From Pseudomonas vancouverensis (lineage in GTDB: Bacteria; Pseudomonadota; Gammaproteobacteria; Pseudomonadales; Pseudomonadaceae): DNA of 64,000 nt. Below the pieces are notes generated by a model. It worked only from the letters and a program-made list of their open reading frames with translations, did no database searches and was not told the origin of the DNA. Shown here piece after piece: positions 52,574 to 60,428 of the stretch (within the stretch, counting starts at the first letter, position 1; each line of letters opens with the position of its first letter). The stretch lies in the NCBI RefSeq assembly GCF_004348895.1, contig NZ_RRZK01000022.1, positions 1 through 64,000 of the forward strand, written 5' to 3'. The position numbers and the translations under genes were made by a program.

Positions 52574-53647
52574 ATGGCCACCATGAAAGCGGCAATCTTC
52601 GTTGAAAAGAACCGCATCGTGCTCGACGACAAACCGATACCGGAAGTCGGCCCGCTCGATGCACTGGTGCGCATTACCACCACCACCATCTGCGGCACCG
52701 ACGTGCATATCCTGCGCGGGGAGTATCCGGTCGCCAAAGGGCTGACCGTGGGTCACGAGCCGGTAGGGGTCATTGAAAAGCTGGGCTCCCAGGTGCGCGG
52801 CTTCAGCGAAGGGCAACGGGTGATTGCCGGCGCCATTACCCCCAGCGGGCAGAGTTACGCGTGCCTGTGCGGCTGCGGCTCCCAGGACGGCCCCGACACG
52901 CGACACGGCTTTCGCGCCACCGGTGGCTGGAAGTTCGGCAACATCATCGACGGTTGCCAGGCCGAGTACGTGCTGGTGCCGGATGCCCTGGCCAACCTCT
53001 GCCCTATCCCGGACGGCCTCAGCGACGAACAGGTGTTGATGTGCCCGGACATCATGTCCACCGGCTTTTCCGGCGCCGAGCGCGCCAATGTCGAGATCGG
53101 CGATAGCGTGGTGGTGTTCGCCCTCGGCCCCATCGGGCTCTGCGCTGTGGCCGGTGCACGCCTCAAGGGCGCGACCACCATCATTGGTGTCGACGCGGTG
53201 GCCGAGCGCATGACCGTGGCGAAAAAACTGGGCGCCACCCATGTGGTCAACTTCAAGGACGGCGACGTGGTCGAGCAGATCATGGCGCTGACCGATGGCC
53301 GTGGCGTCGATGTCTCGATCGAAGCCCTCGGCACCCAGGGTACTTTCGAATCTGCGTTGCGTGTGCTGCGCCCCGGCGGTCGGCTGTCCAGCCTCGGGGT
53401 GTATTCCAGTGACCTGCGTATTCCGCTGGATGCATTCGCCGCCGGGCTGGGCGACTACAGCATCATCACCACGCTGTGCCCGGGCGGCAAAGAACGTATG
53501 CGCCGGTTGATGGCGGTGGTCGACAGCGGGGGCGTGGACCTGTCGCCCCTGGTGACGCACCACTACAAGCTGGAAGACATCGAGGCGGCGTATGACCTGT
53601 TTGCCCATCAGCGCGATGGCGTGATGAAAATAGCCATTACCCCTTGA
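52574..53647 (+). CDS. Zinc-dependent secondary alcohol dehydrogenase-type protein
   Basis: A 357-residue medium-chain dehydrogenase. Catalytic zinc ligands are Cys40 (ICGTDVH) and His61-Glu62 (VGHEPVG). The structural-zinc lobe lacks the four-cysteine set and instead has SYACLCGCGSQDG followed by HGFRATGGWKFGN, as in the Clostridium beijerinckii-type NADP secondary alcohol dehydrogenases. The Rossmann region is VFALGPIGLCAVAGARLKGATTIIGVD. It is divergent from arsB over 197 bases; the pair may be a coincidence of gene order. Confidence 0.88.
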   Translation: MATMKAAIFVEKNRIVLDDKPIPEVGPLDALVRITTTTICGTDVHILRGEYPVAKGLTVGHEPVGVIEKLGSQVRGFSEGQRVIAGAITPSGQSYACLCGCGSQDGPDTRHGFRATGGWKFGNIIDGCQAEYVLVPDALANLCPIPDGLSDEQVLMCPDIMSTGFSGAERANVEIGDSVVVFALGPIGLCAVAGARLKGATTIIGVDAVAERMTVAKKLGATHVVNFKDGDVVEQIMALTDGRGVDVSIEALGTQGTFESALRVLRPGGRLSSLGVYSSDLRIPLDAFAAGLGDYSIITTLCPGGKERMRRLMAVVDSGGVDLSPLVTHHYKLEDIEAAYDLFAHQRDGVMKIAITP

Positions 53648-53797
53648 TCACCTCGGCAGGGTTGGTTGGCCTGCGGCTGTACTGCAGGTCACCCAGCCCT
53701 GGTCCTGGTCGCATAAATTTGAAATGCAGCGCGATGCTCGCCAGAATCCCCCGGTTCGGCCATCAGGCCGCACATCGGCGGTGAGAAGGAAGGGCAG

Positions 53798-54493
53798 TTG
53801 AACGAACAGACATTGTCCATGCGCCTGGAGCGCGTGGCCGCACACATACCGGCAGGCGCACACCTGGCCGATATCGGCTCCGATCACGGCTACCTGCCGG
53901 TGGCGCTCATGCGTCGTGGGGTGATTGCGGCTGCCGTGGCGGGTGAGGTTGCACTGACGCCATTCAACGCAGCCACCCGCACCGTGCATGAAAATGCCCT
54001 CGAACAGCAAATCACTGTGCGCCTGGCCAATGGACTGGATGCCATTGAACCGGGCGACGGCATCACCGCCGTCAGCCTCTGTGGCATGGGTGGCGAGACC
54101 ATTCGTGACATCCTTGAGAGCGGCAAGGCTCGCCTGAGCGGCCTGGAGCGTCTGATCCTGCAACCCAACGGCGGCGAGCAGCCATTGCGTCAGTGGTTGA
54201 TGGACAACGACTACCGCATCCTCTGCGAAGAGGTGCTGCGGGAAAACCGTTTCGACTATGAAATCATCGTCGCCGAGCGTGGCGACCCGGTGTCGTACAC
54301 CGAGCAGGAGCTGTACTTCGGCCCGTTGCAGATGCAAGCACGTACGGCGGCATTTCTCGGCAAATGGCAGCGCAGGCTGCGACAGAAACAAAAGACCCTG
54401 GCGCATCTCACACGGGCAAACACTGCCGTGCCTGAAGAGAAACGCCAAGAGCTGGTCCGGCAGACAGGCTGGATCACCGCGCTGTTGGGTTGA
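53798..54493 (+). CDS. trmK: tRNA (adenine(22)-N(1))-methyltransferase TrmK
   Basis: A 231-residue SAM-dependent methyltransferase starting with TTG at 53798, preceded by AGGAAGGG. Motif I is HLADIGSDHGYLPVAL; the TrmK-specific blocks SLCGMGGETIRDIL and LILQPNGGEQPLRQWL (motif IV NG) are present. It methylates N1 of adenine 22 in tRNAs. Family members are typically a housekeeping gene in Gram-positives and scattered in proteobacteria. Confidence 0.88.
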   Translation: MNEQTLSMRLERVAAHIPAGAHLADIGSDHGYLPVALMRRGVIAAAVAGEVALTPFNAATRTVHENALEQQITVRLANGLDAIEPGDGITAVSLCGMGGETIRDILESGKARLSGLERLILQPNGGEQPLRQWLMDNDYRILCEEVLRENRFDYEIIVAERGDPVSYTEQELYFGPLQMQARTAAFLGKWQRRLRQKQKTLAHLTRANTAVPEEKRQELVRQTGWITALLG

Positions 54494-54542
54494 ACGAACC
54501 CTTGGTACAGATGAAAAAGCGTCGAGCAGGGCGGGGATAACA

Positions 54543-54578
54543 CCTGCGCAATCGGGGAGTCGCCTGCGCATTCGGGGA
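54543..54578 (+). promoter_or_regulatory. Direct repeats upstream of the MFS gene (candidate AraC site 1)
   Basis: CCTGCGCAATCGGGGA at 54543-54558 and CCTGCGCATTCGGGGA at 54563-54578 are direct repeats exactly 20 bases apart, differing at one base. This is the usual geometry of an AraC-type dimer site. A TGCGCAATCGG half-site also occurs upstream of the gene at 57493. Confidence 0.65.
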
Positions 54579-54682
54579 AGCTGGCAAGCACGGCAATAGC
54601 TAGGTTAGGGGCCACCCAATAACAAGACCTTGCTACAGGAAGGCTTATGTATCTCTCGGTGCGCACCACCTTTCGTTTTTGA

Positions 54683-54709
54683 GTCGACTAAGGGAAACCT
54701 TTAGCCGAC
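54683..54709 (+). promoter_or_regulatory. Hairpin in the long leader of the MFS gene
   Basis: GTCGACTAAGG and CCTTTAGCCGAC pair around GAAA, with one mismatch and a bulge. If transcription starts just after the direct repeats, the leader is about 370 bases; this hairpin and the small frame at 54861 are the only structures I see in the 489-base gap 54494-54982. Confidence 0.35.
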
Positions 54710-54860
54710 TGCACGAATACCCCTCAATGGATGCTGTTCATCTTGATACCGATAAGGCGTCTGCTGACTTACCTTGCATAGGCAACCTGCGTGCCGGCAG
54801 CGCGAGCCGCTTTATTGCGTCCGCCTGGCGATGACACCCATAACAATAAGAGGCCAGACC

Positions 54861-54956
54861 ATGTTCAAAGCCGTCACCCCCGATGTTCCTTATGCCATCC
54901 GCCTTTGCGGGGCAGAAAACTGCTGTTCACCCTCGTGCCGCATAACGCGCACGTGA
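54861..54956 (+). CDS. Possible 31-residue cysteine-rich leader peptide
   Basis: ATG at 54861 with AAGAGG seven bases upstream opens a 31-codon frame ending TGA at 54954-54956, only 26 bases before the MFS start. The sequence is MFKAVTPDVPYAIRLCGAEN followed by CCSPSCRITRT, with four cysteines. It has no recognisable homology. It could be an upstream leader whose translation affects the transporter, or a chance frame. Confidence 0.3.
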   Translation: MFKAVTPDVPYAIRLCGAENCCSPSCRITRT

Positions 54957-54982
54957 ATGGATTTCATAAGGAGCAAACACCC

Positions 54983-56338
54983 GTGAATATCAAGGTTGAT
55001 GACCCCGTCCTGCAACGCAACAAGACTTACGTGTATGAGTGGTACGTGGTGGGCCTGTTCATGGTCGCCTACATCTTTTCCTTTGTGGACCGGCAGATCC
55101 TCGCGTTGATGATCGAGCCGATCAAGGCCGACCTGCAAATCAGTGACACCCAGTTCAGCCTGTTGCACGGGCTGGCGTTTTCCCTGTTCTACGCCTTTAT
55201 GGGCATGCCCATCGCCTACCTGGCCGACCGTTTTTCGCGACCGAAGATCATCGCCGTCGGCGTGGTGTTCTGGAGCCTGACTACGGCAGCCTGTGGTTTG
55301 AGCAAGAACTTCCTGCAGATGTTCCTCGCCCGGATTGGCGTGGGTGTCGGCGAGGCGGCATTGTCACCCTCGGCCTATTCGATGTTCAGCGACATGTTCC
55401 CCAAGGAAAAGCTCGGGCGTGCGGTGGGCATCTATTCGATCGGCTCGTTCGTCGGTGGTGGCCTGGCCTTCCTGGTCGGCGGCTACGTGATCGCCTTGCT
55501 CAAGGACCTGCACACCATCGACGTGGCTTTTTTCGGCGCGATGAAAGCCTGGCAACTGGCGTTTTTCATTGTCGGCTTGCCCGGTGTGCTGGTTGGCCTG
55601 TTGATCTGGCTGACCGTGCGCGATCCGGCGCGCAAAGGCTTGCAGGTGGATGCGCAGGGTCGGGCAAAGAAAGTCGCCCTGAGTGATGGCTTGCGTTTTC
55701 TCGCTCGGCACCGTGCGACCTTCACTTGCCATTACCTGGGCTTTTCCTTCTATGCGATGGTGCTGTTCTGCATGATGAGCTGGAGCCCGGCGCTGTACAT
55801 CCGCAAGTTCGGTCTGACGCCCGTGGAGGCAGGCTACATGCTCGGCACTGTGCTGTTGCTGGCCAACACCACCGGGGTACTGTTCGGTGGCTGGCTCACC
55901 GACTACCTGGCCAAGCGCGGTCATCACGACGCCGCCATGCGTACCGGTGTCATCGGTGCTCTAGGCATGACGGTACCGGCGGTGTTGTTTCCGCAGGTCG
56001 ATCAACTGTGGCTGTCAGTGACACTGCTGGTGCCGGCGATGTTCTTCGCCTCGTTCCCGATGCCGGCGTCCACCGCGGCCATGCAGATCCTTGCACCGAA
56101 CCAGGTGCGGGCGCAGGTCTCGGCGGTGTTCCTGCTGATCAGCAATCTGTTGGGCCTGGGCCTGGGCACTACGCTGGTGGCGCTGTTGACCGACCGTTAC
56201 TTCGGCTCGCCGGCAGCGGTGGGCTCGTCGATGTCGCTGGTGATCATCGGCGCGTCGGTGTTGACTGTGCTCCTGCTCTGGCAGGGCTGTCGTCACTTCC
56301 GCGAGAGCTATGCCCGGGTCAACCCGACGCTGGCCTGA
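54983..56338 (+). CDS. MFS transporter, Spinster-type
   Basis: A 451-residue, 12-helix transporter. I use the GTG at 54983, with AAGGAG about ten bases before it; the frame continues upstream without a plausible start. Motifs: VAYIFSFVDRQILALMIEPIKADLQISDTQFSLLHG (first helix and loop), YLADRFSRPKIIAVGVVFWS, GVGVGEAALSPSAYSMFSDMFP, typical of Spinster-related carriers in proteobacteria that sit next to catabolic genes. With an AraC-type site upstream and the opine-dehydrogenase-like and hydroxyacyl-CoA genes nearby, it is likely the uptake protein of that locus. Confidence 0.88.
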   Translation: MNIKVDDPVLQRNKTYVYEWYVVGLFMVAYIFSFVDRQILALMIEPIKADLQISDTQFSLLHGLAFSLFYAFMGMPIAYLADRFSRPKIIAVGVVFWSLTTAACGLSKNFLQMFLARIGVGVGEAALSPSAYSMFSDMFPKEKLGRAVGIYSIGSFVGGGLAFLVGGYVIALLKDLHTIDVAFFGAMKAWQLAFFIVGLPGVLVGLLIWLTVRDPARKGLQVDAQGRAKKVALSDGLRFLARHRATFTCHYLGFSFYAMVLFCMMSWSPALYIRKFGLTPVEAGYMLGTVLLLANTTGVLFGGWLTDYLAKRGHHDAAMRTGVIGALGMTVPAVLFPQVDQLWLSVTLLVPAMFFASFPMPASTAAMQILAPNQVRAQVSAVFLLISNLLGLGLGTTLVALLTDRYFGSPAAVGSSMSLVIIGASVLTVLLLWQGCRHFRESYARVNPTLA

Positions 56339-56364
56339 CACCCCAGCGTTCACCATCACTGACA

Positions 56365-56396
56365 CGGCCCCGTTCCTTTTCAGAGGAACGGGGCCG
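56365..56396 (+). terminator. Strong hairpin after the MFS gene
   Basis: Perfect 13-base arms CGGCCCCGTTCCT and AGGAACGGGGCCG with a six-base loop. No U-tract follows, but stem strength makes a transcription stop likely, separating the MFS transcript from the AraC gene. Confidence 0.7.
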
Positions 56397-56422
56397 ACCC
56401 GCTTCAGGTCAGGAGAACCTCG

Positions 56423-57397
56423 ATGTTGAATGACGTACACCTGCTGGAACGGCACAGCCTGCTCAGCTCGGCCGATTACCGCGAGATCAAGGACAAGGTC
56501 AGCCATTACCTGTGTCCACACAGCTTCAACGTCCTGCGTGACGAACCGATTCATACGCGACTCAACGGCGTGTTCTTCGGTGATTCGGCGCTGCTCGACC
56601 TGCATTACGGCGCACCGGTGGAGATCACCGTGGGCGACATAGCCGACCAGTACCTGTTTCGCATCACCTTGCAAGGCCACTGCGAAGTGGCCCATGGCCG
56701 ACGCAGTGCGGCGATGCAAACGGGTAACCTCAGCGTGTCTTCGCCCTTTGCCCAGAGCCGTATCGTCACCGATGGCCAGTGCCGCAACCTGATCCTGCGG
56801 GTTGATCGCGATGCCCTGGAAACGCAACTGCAACGCCTGCTCGGGCGCAGCCTGCGACAGTCGGTGATTTTCGACGTCAGCGTCGATCACTTGGGTGCCG
56901 GCGTCGTCAGCCTCTATCACACCCTCGACTACATCTGCCGCCTGTACGGCAGCGGCGTGGAAGGGCCACGGATCGCCGACAGCCTGTCCGAATACCTGAT
57001 GCAGTTACTGCTCACCCAACTGCCGCACAACTATTCGGCGGATCTGCTGAGCGATACCCGCGCACCCTTGCCCCACCACGTGAAGAAGGCCCGTGACTAC
57101 ATCGAGGAACACCTCGACCAACCGATCAGCCTCACGACCCTGAGCGAACTCTGTGGCGTTTCAGTGCGCACCCTGCAAAACGGCTTCAACCAGTTCCTCC
57201 AGCAAGCGCCGGTCGAGTACATCCGCGACAGGCGCCTGGCGATGATCCATGAGTCGCTGAAGCAGGGCAGGGCCGGAGAAACCGTCACCGATATCCTGCT
57301 GCGTCACGGCATCAACAGTTTCGGGCATTTTTCCAGCGCCTACCGGCAACGTTATGGCTGCCTGCCGTCGGACACCCTGCGCCGGCGCAAGCATTGA
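56423..57397 (+). CDS. AraC-family transcriptional regulator
   Basis: A 324-residue regulator with AGGAG before the ATG. N-terminal ligand-binding domain as in AraC-binding-like proteins (LLDLHYGAPVEITVGDIADQYLFRITLQG), C-terminal helix-turn-helix pair (LTTLSELCGVSVRTLQNGFNQFL; then VTDILLRHGINSFGHFSSAYRQRYG). It lies between the MFS gene and the dehydrogenase genes, each preceded by a matching direct repeat with 20-base spacing, so it probably controls both. Confidence 0.88.
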   Translation: MLNDVHLLERHSLLSSADYREIKDKVSHYLCPHSFNVLRDEPIHTRLNGVFFGDSALLDLHYGAPVEITVGDIADQYLFRITLQGHCEVAHGRRSAAMQTGNLSVSSPFAQSRIVTDGQCRNLILRVDRDALETQLQRLLGRSLRQSVIFDVSVDHLGAGVVSLYHTLDYICRLYGSGVEGPRIADSLSEYLMQLLLTQLPHNYSADLLSDTRAPLPHHVKKARDYIEEHLDQPISLTTLSELCGVSVRTLQNGFNQFLQQAPVEYIRDRRLAMIHESLKQGRAGETVTDILLRHGINSFGHFSSAYRQRYGCLPSDTLRRRKH

Positions 57398-57402
57398 GAC
57401 TG

Positions 57403-57434
57403 TTGCGTATTCCGTCATTCGCTTGCGCAATCGG
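57403..57434 (+). promoter_or_regulatory. Direct repeats upstream of the opine-dehydrogenase-like gene (candidate AraC site 2)
   Basis: TTGCGTATTCCG at 57403-57414 and TTGCGCAATCGG at 57423-57434 are 20 bases apart. The second half-site shares TGCGCAATCGG with the site before the MFS gene. The repeats end about 58 bases upstream of the ATG at 57493. Confidence 0.62.
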
Positions 57435-57492
57435 ATAAGCCGGTACGCGGGCTGCCCGATAGCATCAAGTCTCTTACCAAAGGAGTCTGTGC

Positions 57493-58602
57493 ATGAACAT
57501 CACCGTACTGGGAGGGGGCCATGGCTGTTACGCCGCGGCGGTCGAGATGGCTGAGAAAGGGTACCAGACCCGCCTGTGGCGGCGTGACAGTGCAGCGCTC
57601 AAGCAACTGCTGGACATCGGCAGCCTGATCATCAAGGACTATCGTGGCACCCGGCAATTGTCTGTCGGCCAGCCGGGCGACAAGTTGTCGTTGACCGATG
57701 ACCTGGCCGAGGCCCTGGGCGACGCGCAACTGGTGATCATTCCTCTGCCTTCGACTTCCCATGAAGACCTGGCCAGACAGGTCGCACCGCACCTGCACGA
57801 TGGCCAGGTGGTGTTCCTGCCGCCGGGCACCTTCGGCAGCTATGTGTTTGCCAAGGCCATGGCCGACGCGGGCAACACCAGCAAGGTGGCCTTCGCCGAA
57901 ACCGGCACGCTGCCGTATCTGGTGCGCAAGCACGGTGCCAGTGAACTGGTGATCAGTTGTTATGCGACGCGCCTGCCGACCGGCGTGTTCCCGAGCAGCC
58001 TGTCGGAGCATGCCTTCGCCGTGTTGCGTGAAGCCTACCCGAGTATCGAGCCCATCGAGGATGCCCTGAGCGGTGCCTTGATGAACGCCGGTCCCATCAT
58101 TCACCCGCCGCTGATCATGATGAACGCCGGCCCTCTGGAACACTTCGAGGCCTGGGACATTCACAACGAAGGCACCCAGCCGTCGATCCGCCGTGTGACC
58201 AATCAACTGGACGCCGAGCGCATGGCCGTGCGTGAAGCCCTGGCCTACGGCGCGCCGCATTTTCCGTTGGCCGATCACTACAACCGCAGCGAAGGCGATG
58301 AGTGGATGTACGGCCGCGGTGCCCACGGCAAGCTGACCGACAGCGGCGACTGGCGTGAAGACATCGACCTGAAGACCCATCGCTACATGCTCGAAGACAC
58401 TCGCCTGGGCCTGTCCTTCCTGGTTTCCGTCGGGCGTTGGGCCGGTGTGCCGACGCCTGTGGCGCAGGGTTTGTTGAGCATTGCCTCGGCGGTGGCTGAA
58501 CGTGATCTCTACGCCGAAGGCCGCACCCTGGAAAACCTCGGCCTGGCCGGGCTGAGCCGGGCGCAGATGAGCGAACTGCTGACCCAGGGCCTGAAGTCAT
58601 GA
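57493..58602 (+). CDS. NAD(P)/opine (octopine/nopaline) dehydrogenase family protein
   Basis: A 369-residue protein. The N-terminal Rossmann motif is NITVLGGGHGCYAAAVEMAEKG; the C-terminal opine dehydrogenase domain contains HPPLIMMNAGPLEHFEAWDIHNEG and YNRSEGDEWMYGRGAHGKLTDSGDW. AAAGGAG precedes the ATG. Family members oxidise or reductively form N-(carboxyalkyl) amino acids and related secondary amines or 2-hydroxy compounds. Its partner gene follows with a four-base overlap. Confidence 0.87.
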   Translation: MNITVLGGGHGCYAAAVEMAEKGYQTRLWRRDSAALKQLLDIGSLIIKDYRGTRQLSVGQPGDKLSLTDDLAEALGDAQLVIIPLPSTSHEDLARQVAPHLHDGQVVFLPPGTFGSYVFAKAMADAGNTSKVAFAETGTLPYLVRKHGASELVISCYATRLPTGVFPSSLSEHAFAVLREAYPSIEPIEDALSGALMNAGPIIHPPLIMMNAGPLEHFEAWDIHNEGTQPSIRRVTNQLDAERMAVREALAYGAPHFPLADHYNRSEGDEWMYGRGAHGKLTDSGDWREDIDLKTHRYMLEDTRLGLSFLVSVGRWAGVPTPVAQGLLSIASAVAERDLYAEGRTLENLGLAGLSRAQMSELLTQGLKS

Positions 58603-59597
58603 GCGCCGCGCTGCCACACGTCTGTGTTGTAGGAGCCGGACGGATGGGCGAGGGCATTGCCCTGGCGTTTATCCATGCCGGTTTGCCGGTCACGCTGATC
58701 GACATCAAGGCGCGAGCCGAAGACCAGCGCCACGGGTATTTCGAGCGGGTGCGGGCCAACGTCAGTGCTGAGCTGCAAATGCTGGTCCGCCTCGGCATGC
58801 TGGAGCCGGCCCAGGCCGACACCGCGCTGGCCCGCTTGGTTTTGCAAGCGAAGTCCGCAGCGGCGGCCACCTTGAGCCGCTGCGACCTGGTGTTCGAAGC
58901 CGTGCCGGAAGTCATCGCCGTCAAGCAGGAGACCTTCGCCTGGGTCAGCGCGCATGTGCCGGCATCGACCATCATCGCCTCGACCACCTCGACCTTTCTG
59001 GTCACCGAGTTGAGCGAGATGGTCAGCGAGCCTCAGCGCTTCGTTAACGCGCACTGGCTCAACCCTGCGCACCTGATGCCGCTGGTGGAAGTCAGCCGCA
59101 GCGCCGCGACCTGCCCACAGGTGGTCGAGCGCCTGCTGCAACTGCTCAAGCAGATCGGCAAGGTGCCGGTGGTCTGCAACCCGGTTGCCGGCTACATCGT
59201 CCCGCGCATCCAGGCGCTGGCGATGAACGAAGCCGCGCGAATGGTGGAAGAGGGCGTGGCCAGCGCCGAAGACATCGACACCGCGGTTCGCGTCGGTTTC
59301 GGTTTGCGTTTTTCGGTGTTGGGCCTGCTGGAATTCATCGACTGGGGCGGCGGCGACATTCTCTACTACGCCTCGCGCTATTTGAGTGGCGCACTGGATC
59401 CCCGTTTCGAATCACCGCAGGTCATTGCCGACAACATGCACGGCGGTCGTAATGGTTTGCGCGATGGCCAGGGTTTCTATGATTACCGTGAACGGGACGT
59501 CGAGGCTTACAAGCAGCAGCGTCTGGGCGAGTTCGTGCGCAAGCTTCAGTTGTCCGGGCTGACCCCGGCGTTCGAGGGGGCGTTGCGCGAGAGTTGA
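58599..59597 (+). CDS. 3-hydroxyacyl-CoA dehydrogenase family protein
   Basis: A 332-residue protein overlapping the preceding gene by four bases. The Rossmann motif is CVVGAGRMGEGIALAF, followed by VFEAVPEVIAVKQETFAWV and the catalytic-region segment FVNAHWLNPAHLMPLVEV, where His is the expected general base. The C-terminal domain (NPVAGYIVPRIQALAMNEAARMVEEGVASAEDIDTAV) is that of hydroxyacyl-CoA dehydrogenases. Carnitine and L-gulonate dehydrogenases share the fold, so the substrate need not be a CoA ester. Confidence 0.86.
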   Translation: MSAALPHVCVVGAGRMGEGIALAFIHAGLPVTLIDIKARAEDQRHGYFERVRANVSAELQMLVRLGMLEPAQADTALARLVLQAKSAAAATLSRCDLVFEAVPEVIAVKQETFAWVSAHVPASTIIASTTSTFLVTELSEMVSEPQRFVNAHWLNPAHLMPLVEVSRSAATCPQVVERLLQLLKQIGKVPVVCNPVAGYIVPRIQALAMNEAARMVEEGVASAEDIDTAVRVGFGLRFSVLGLLEFIDWGGGDILYYASRYLSGALDPRFESPQVIADNMHGGRNGLRDGQGFYDYRERDVEAYKQQRLGEFVRKLQLSGLTPAFEGALRES

Positions 59598-59654
59598 TCT
59601 TCAGGGCTGGTCGGGGACCTGGTGCAAGAGGGCGCTGTGATGATGTTGAGTCTG

Positions 59655-59679
59655 CGGGTTCAGGTCTAAGCTGAACCCG
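59655..59679 (+). terminator. Hairpin after the dehydrogenase pair
   Basis: Perfect 9-base arms CGGGTTCAG and CTGAACCCG with a seven-base loop, 58 bases after the stop. No U-run follows. Confidence 0.5.
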
Positions 59680-59738
59680 GCAAGCTCGTCGGCCAGCAAC
59701 CCGTTGCTGGTTTCCTCCGTCCGTCCCGGGAGCACCCC

Positions 59739-60302
59739 ATGTCACCCACGGCCCAGCGTCTGTTGGCGTTGTTGATGCTCAGCCTGACATTGGCTGCACG
59801 CGCCCAGCCGATTGAATGTCCGGCCGGTGAACGCCCCGTGTGCCTGGACAGTTGCATCTGCGTCCCCGGCCTTGACGGCCTCTACCAGATCGCCGCGCCC
59901 GCCATGGCGTTATGGCTGACCCAAGCCCGTGCAGAAGCCAGCAGTGCAGATGTTCAACCGATACCCTCGAACATCCGCGAACAGTTGCTGCGCTGGTATC
60001 CCCCTGAATTGCTCGACAGCGCACGCTACAAAGTCGGCGACATCAGCCAGCTCAACGCCGCCACGGCCATGCTGCAAAACCCCGATGTCGGCGCCGTGAC
60101 GCTGATCGACCTGATCATCTTTCGCGATGCGCAAGGTGCCGAACAGGACGTCGCGCTGTGGGCCCATGAACTCAAGCACGTGCAGCAGTTTCAGGAATGG
60201 GGCGTAGCAGGTTTTGCGCAACGCTATACCGAGGATTTCAATACGGTGGAGGCACCGGCTTATGCGATACAGATCGAGGTGAGAAAGGCGTTGGGGCATT
60301 AA
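59739..60302 (+). CDS. Exported DUF4157-like HExxH protein
   Basis: A 187-residue protein with a signal peptide (ending ARAQP, about residue 22). His143-Glu-Leu-Lys-His147 in LWAHELKHVQQFQEWG followed by Glu171 (NTVEAPAYAI) gives the zinc-site pattern of DUF4157 metallopeptidase-like domains. A cluster of five cysteines lies in residues 27-41. The catalytic role is inferred. The gene stands 126 bases before the large gene that follows and on the same strand. Confidence 0.75.
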   Translation: MSPTAQRLLALLMLSLTLAARAQPIECPAGERPVCLDSCICVPGLDGLYQIAAPAMALWLTQARAEASSADVQPIPSNIREQLLRWYPPELLDSARYKVGDISQLNAATAMLQNPDVGAVTLIDLIIFRDAQGAEQDVALWAHELKHVQQFQEWGVAGFAQRYTEDFNTVEAPAYAIQIEVRKALGH

Positions 60303-60428
60303 TCCCTGTCAATGATTGCGCTGGGGTGCAGGCAGGCAAGAATTCGGCAAGCGCATGCCTTGAAGAGAAGTCGACCCGCAGACCTGTCGACTATTCTTGC
60401 TCGATTATCCGTTCGAGGCTGATTTTGG

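Noticed and set aside
54791..54982. Upstream extension of the MFS gene
   Set aside because: The added residues are Pro/Arg/His-rich and not membrane-like; the GTG at 54983 has a good AAGGAG.
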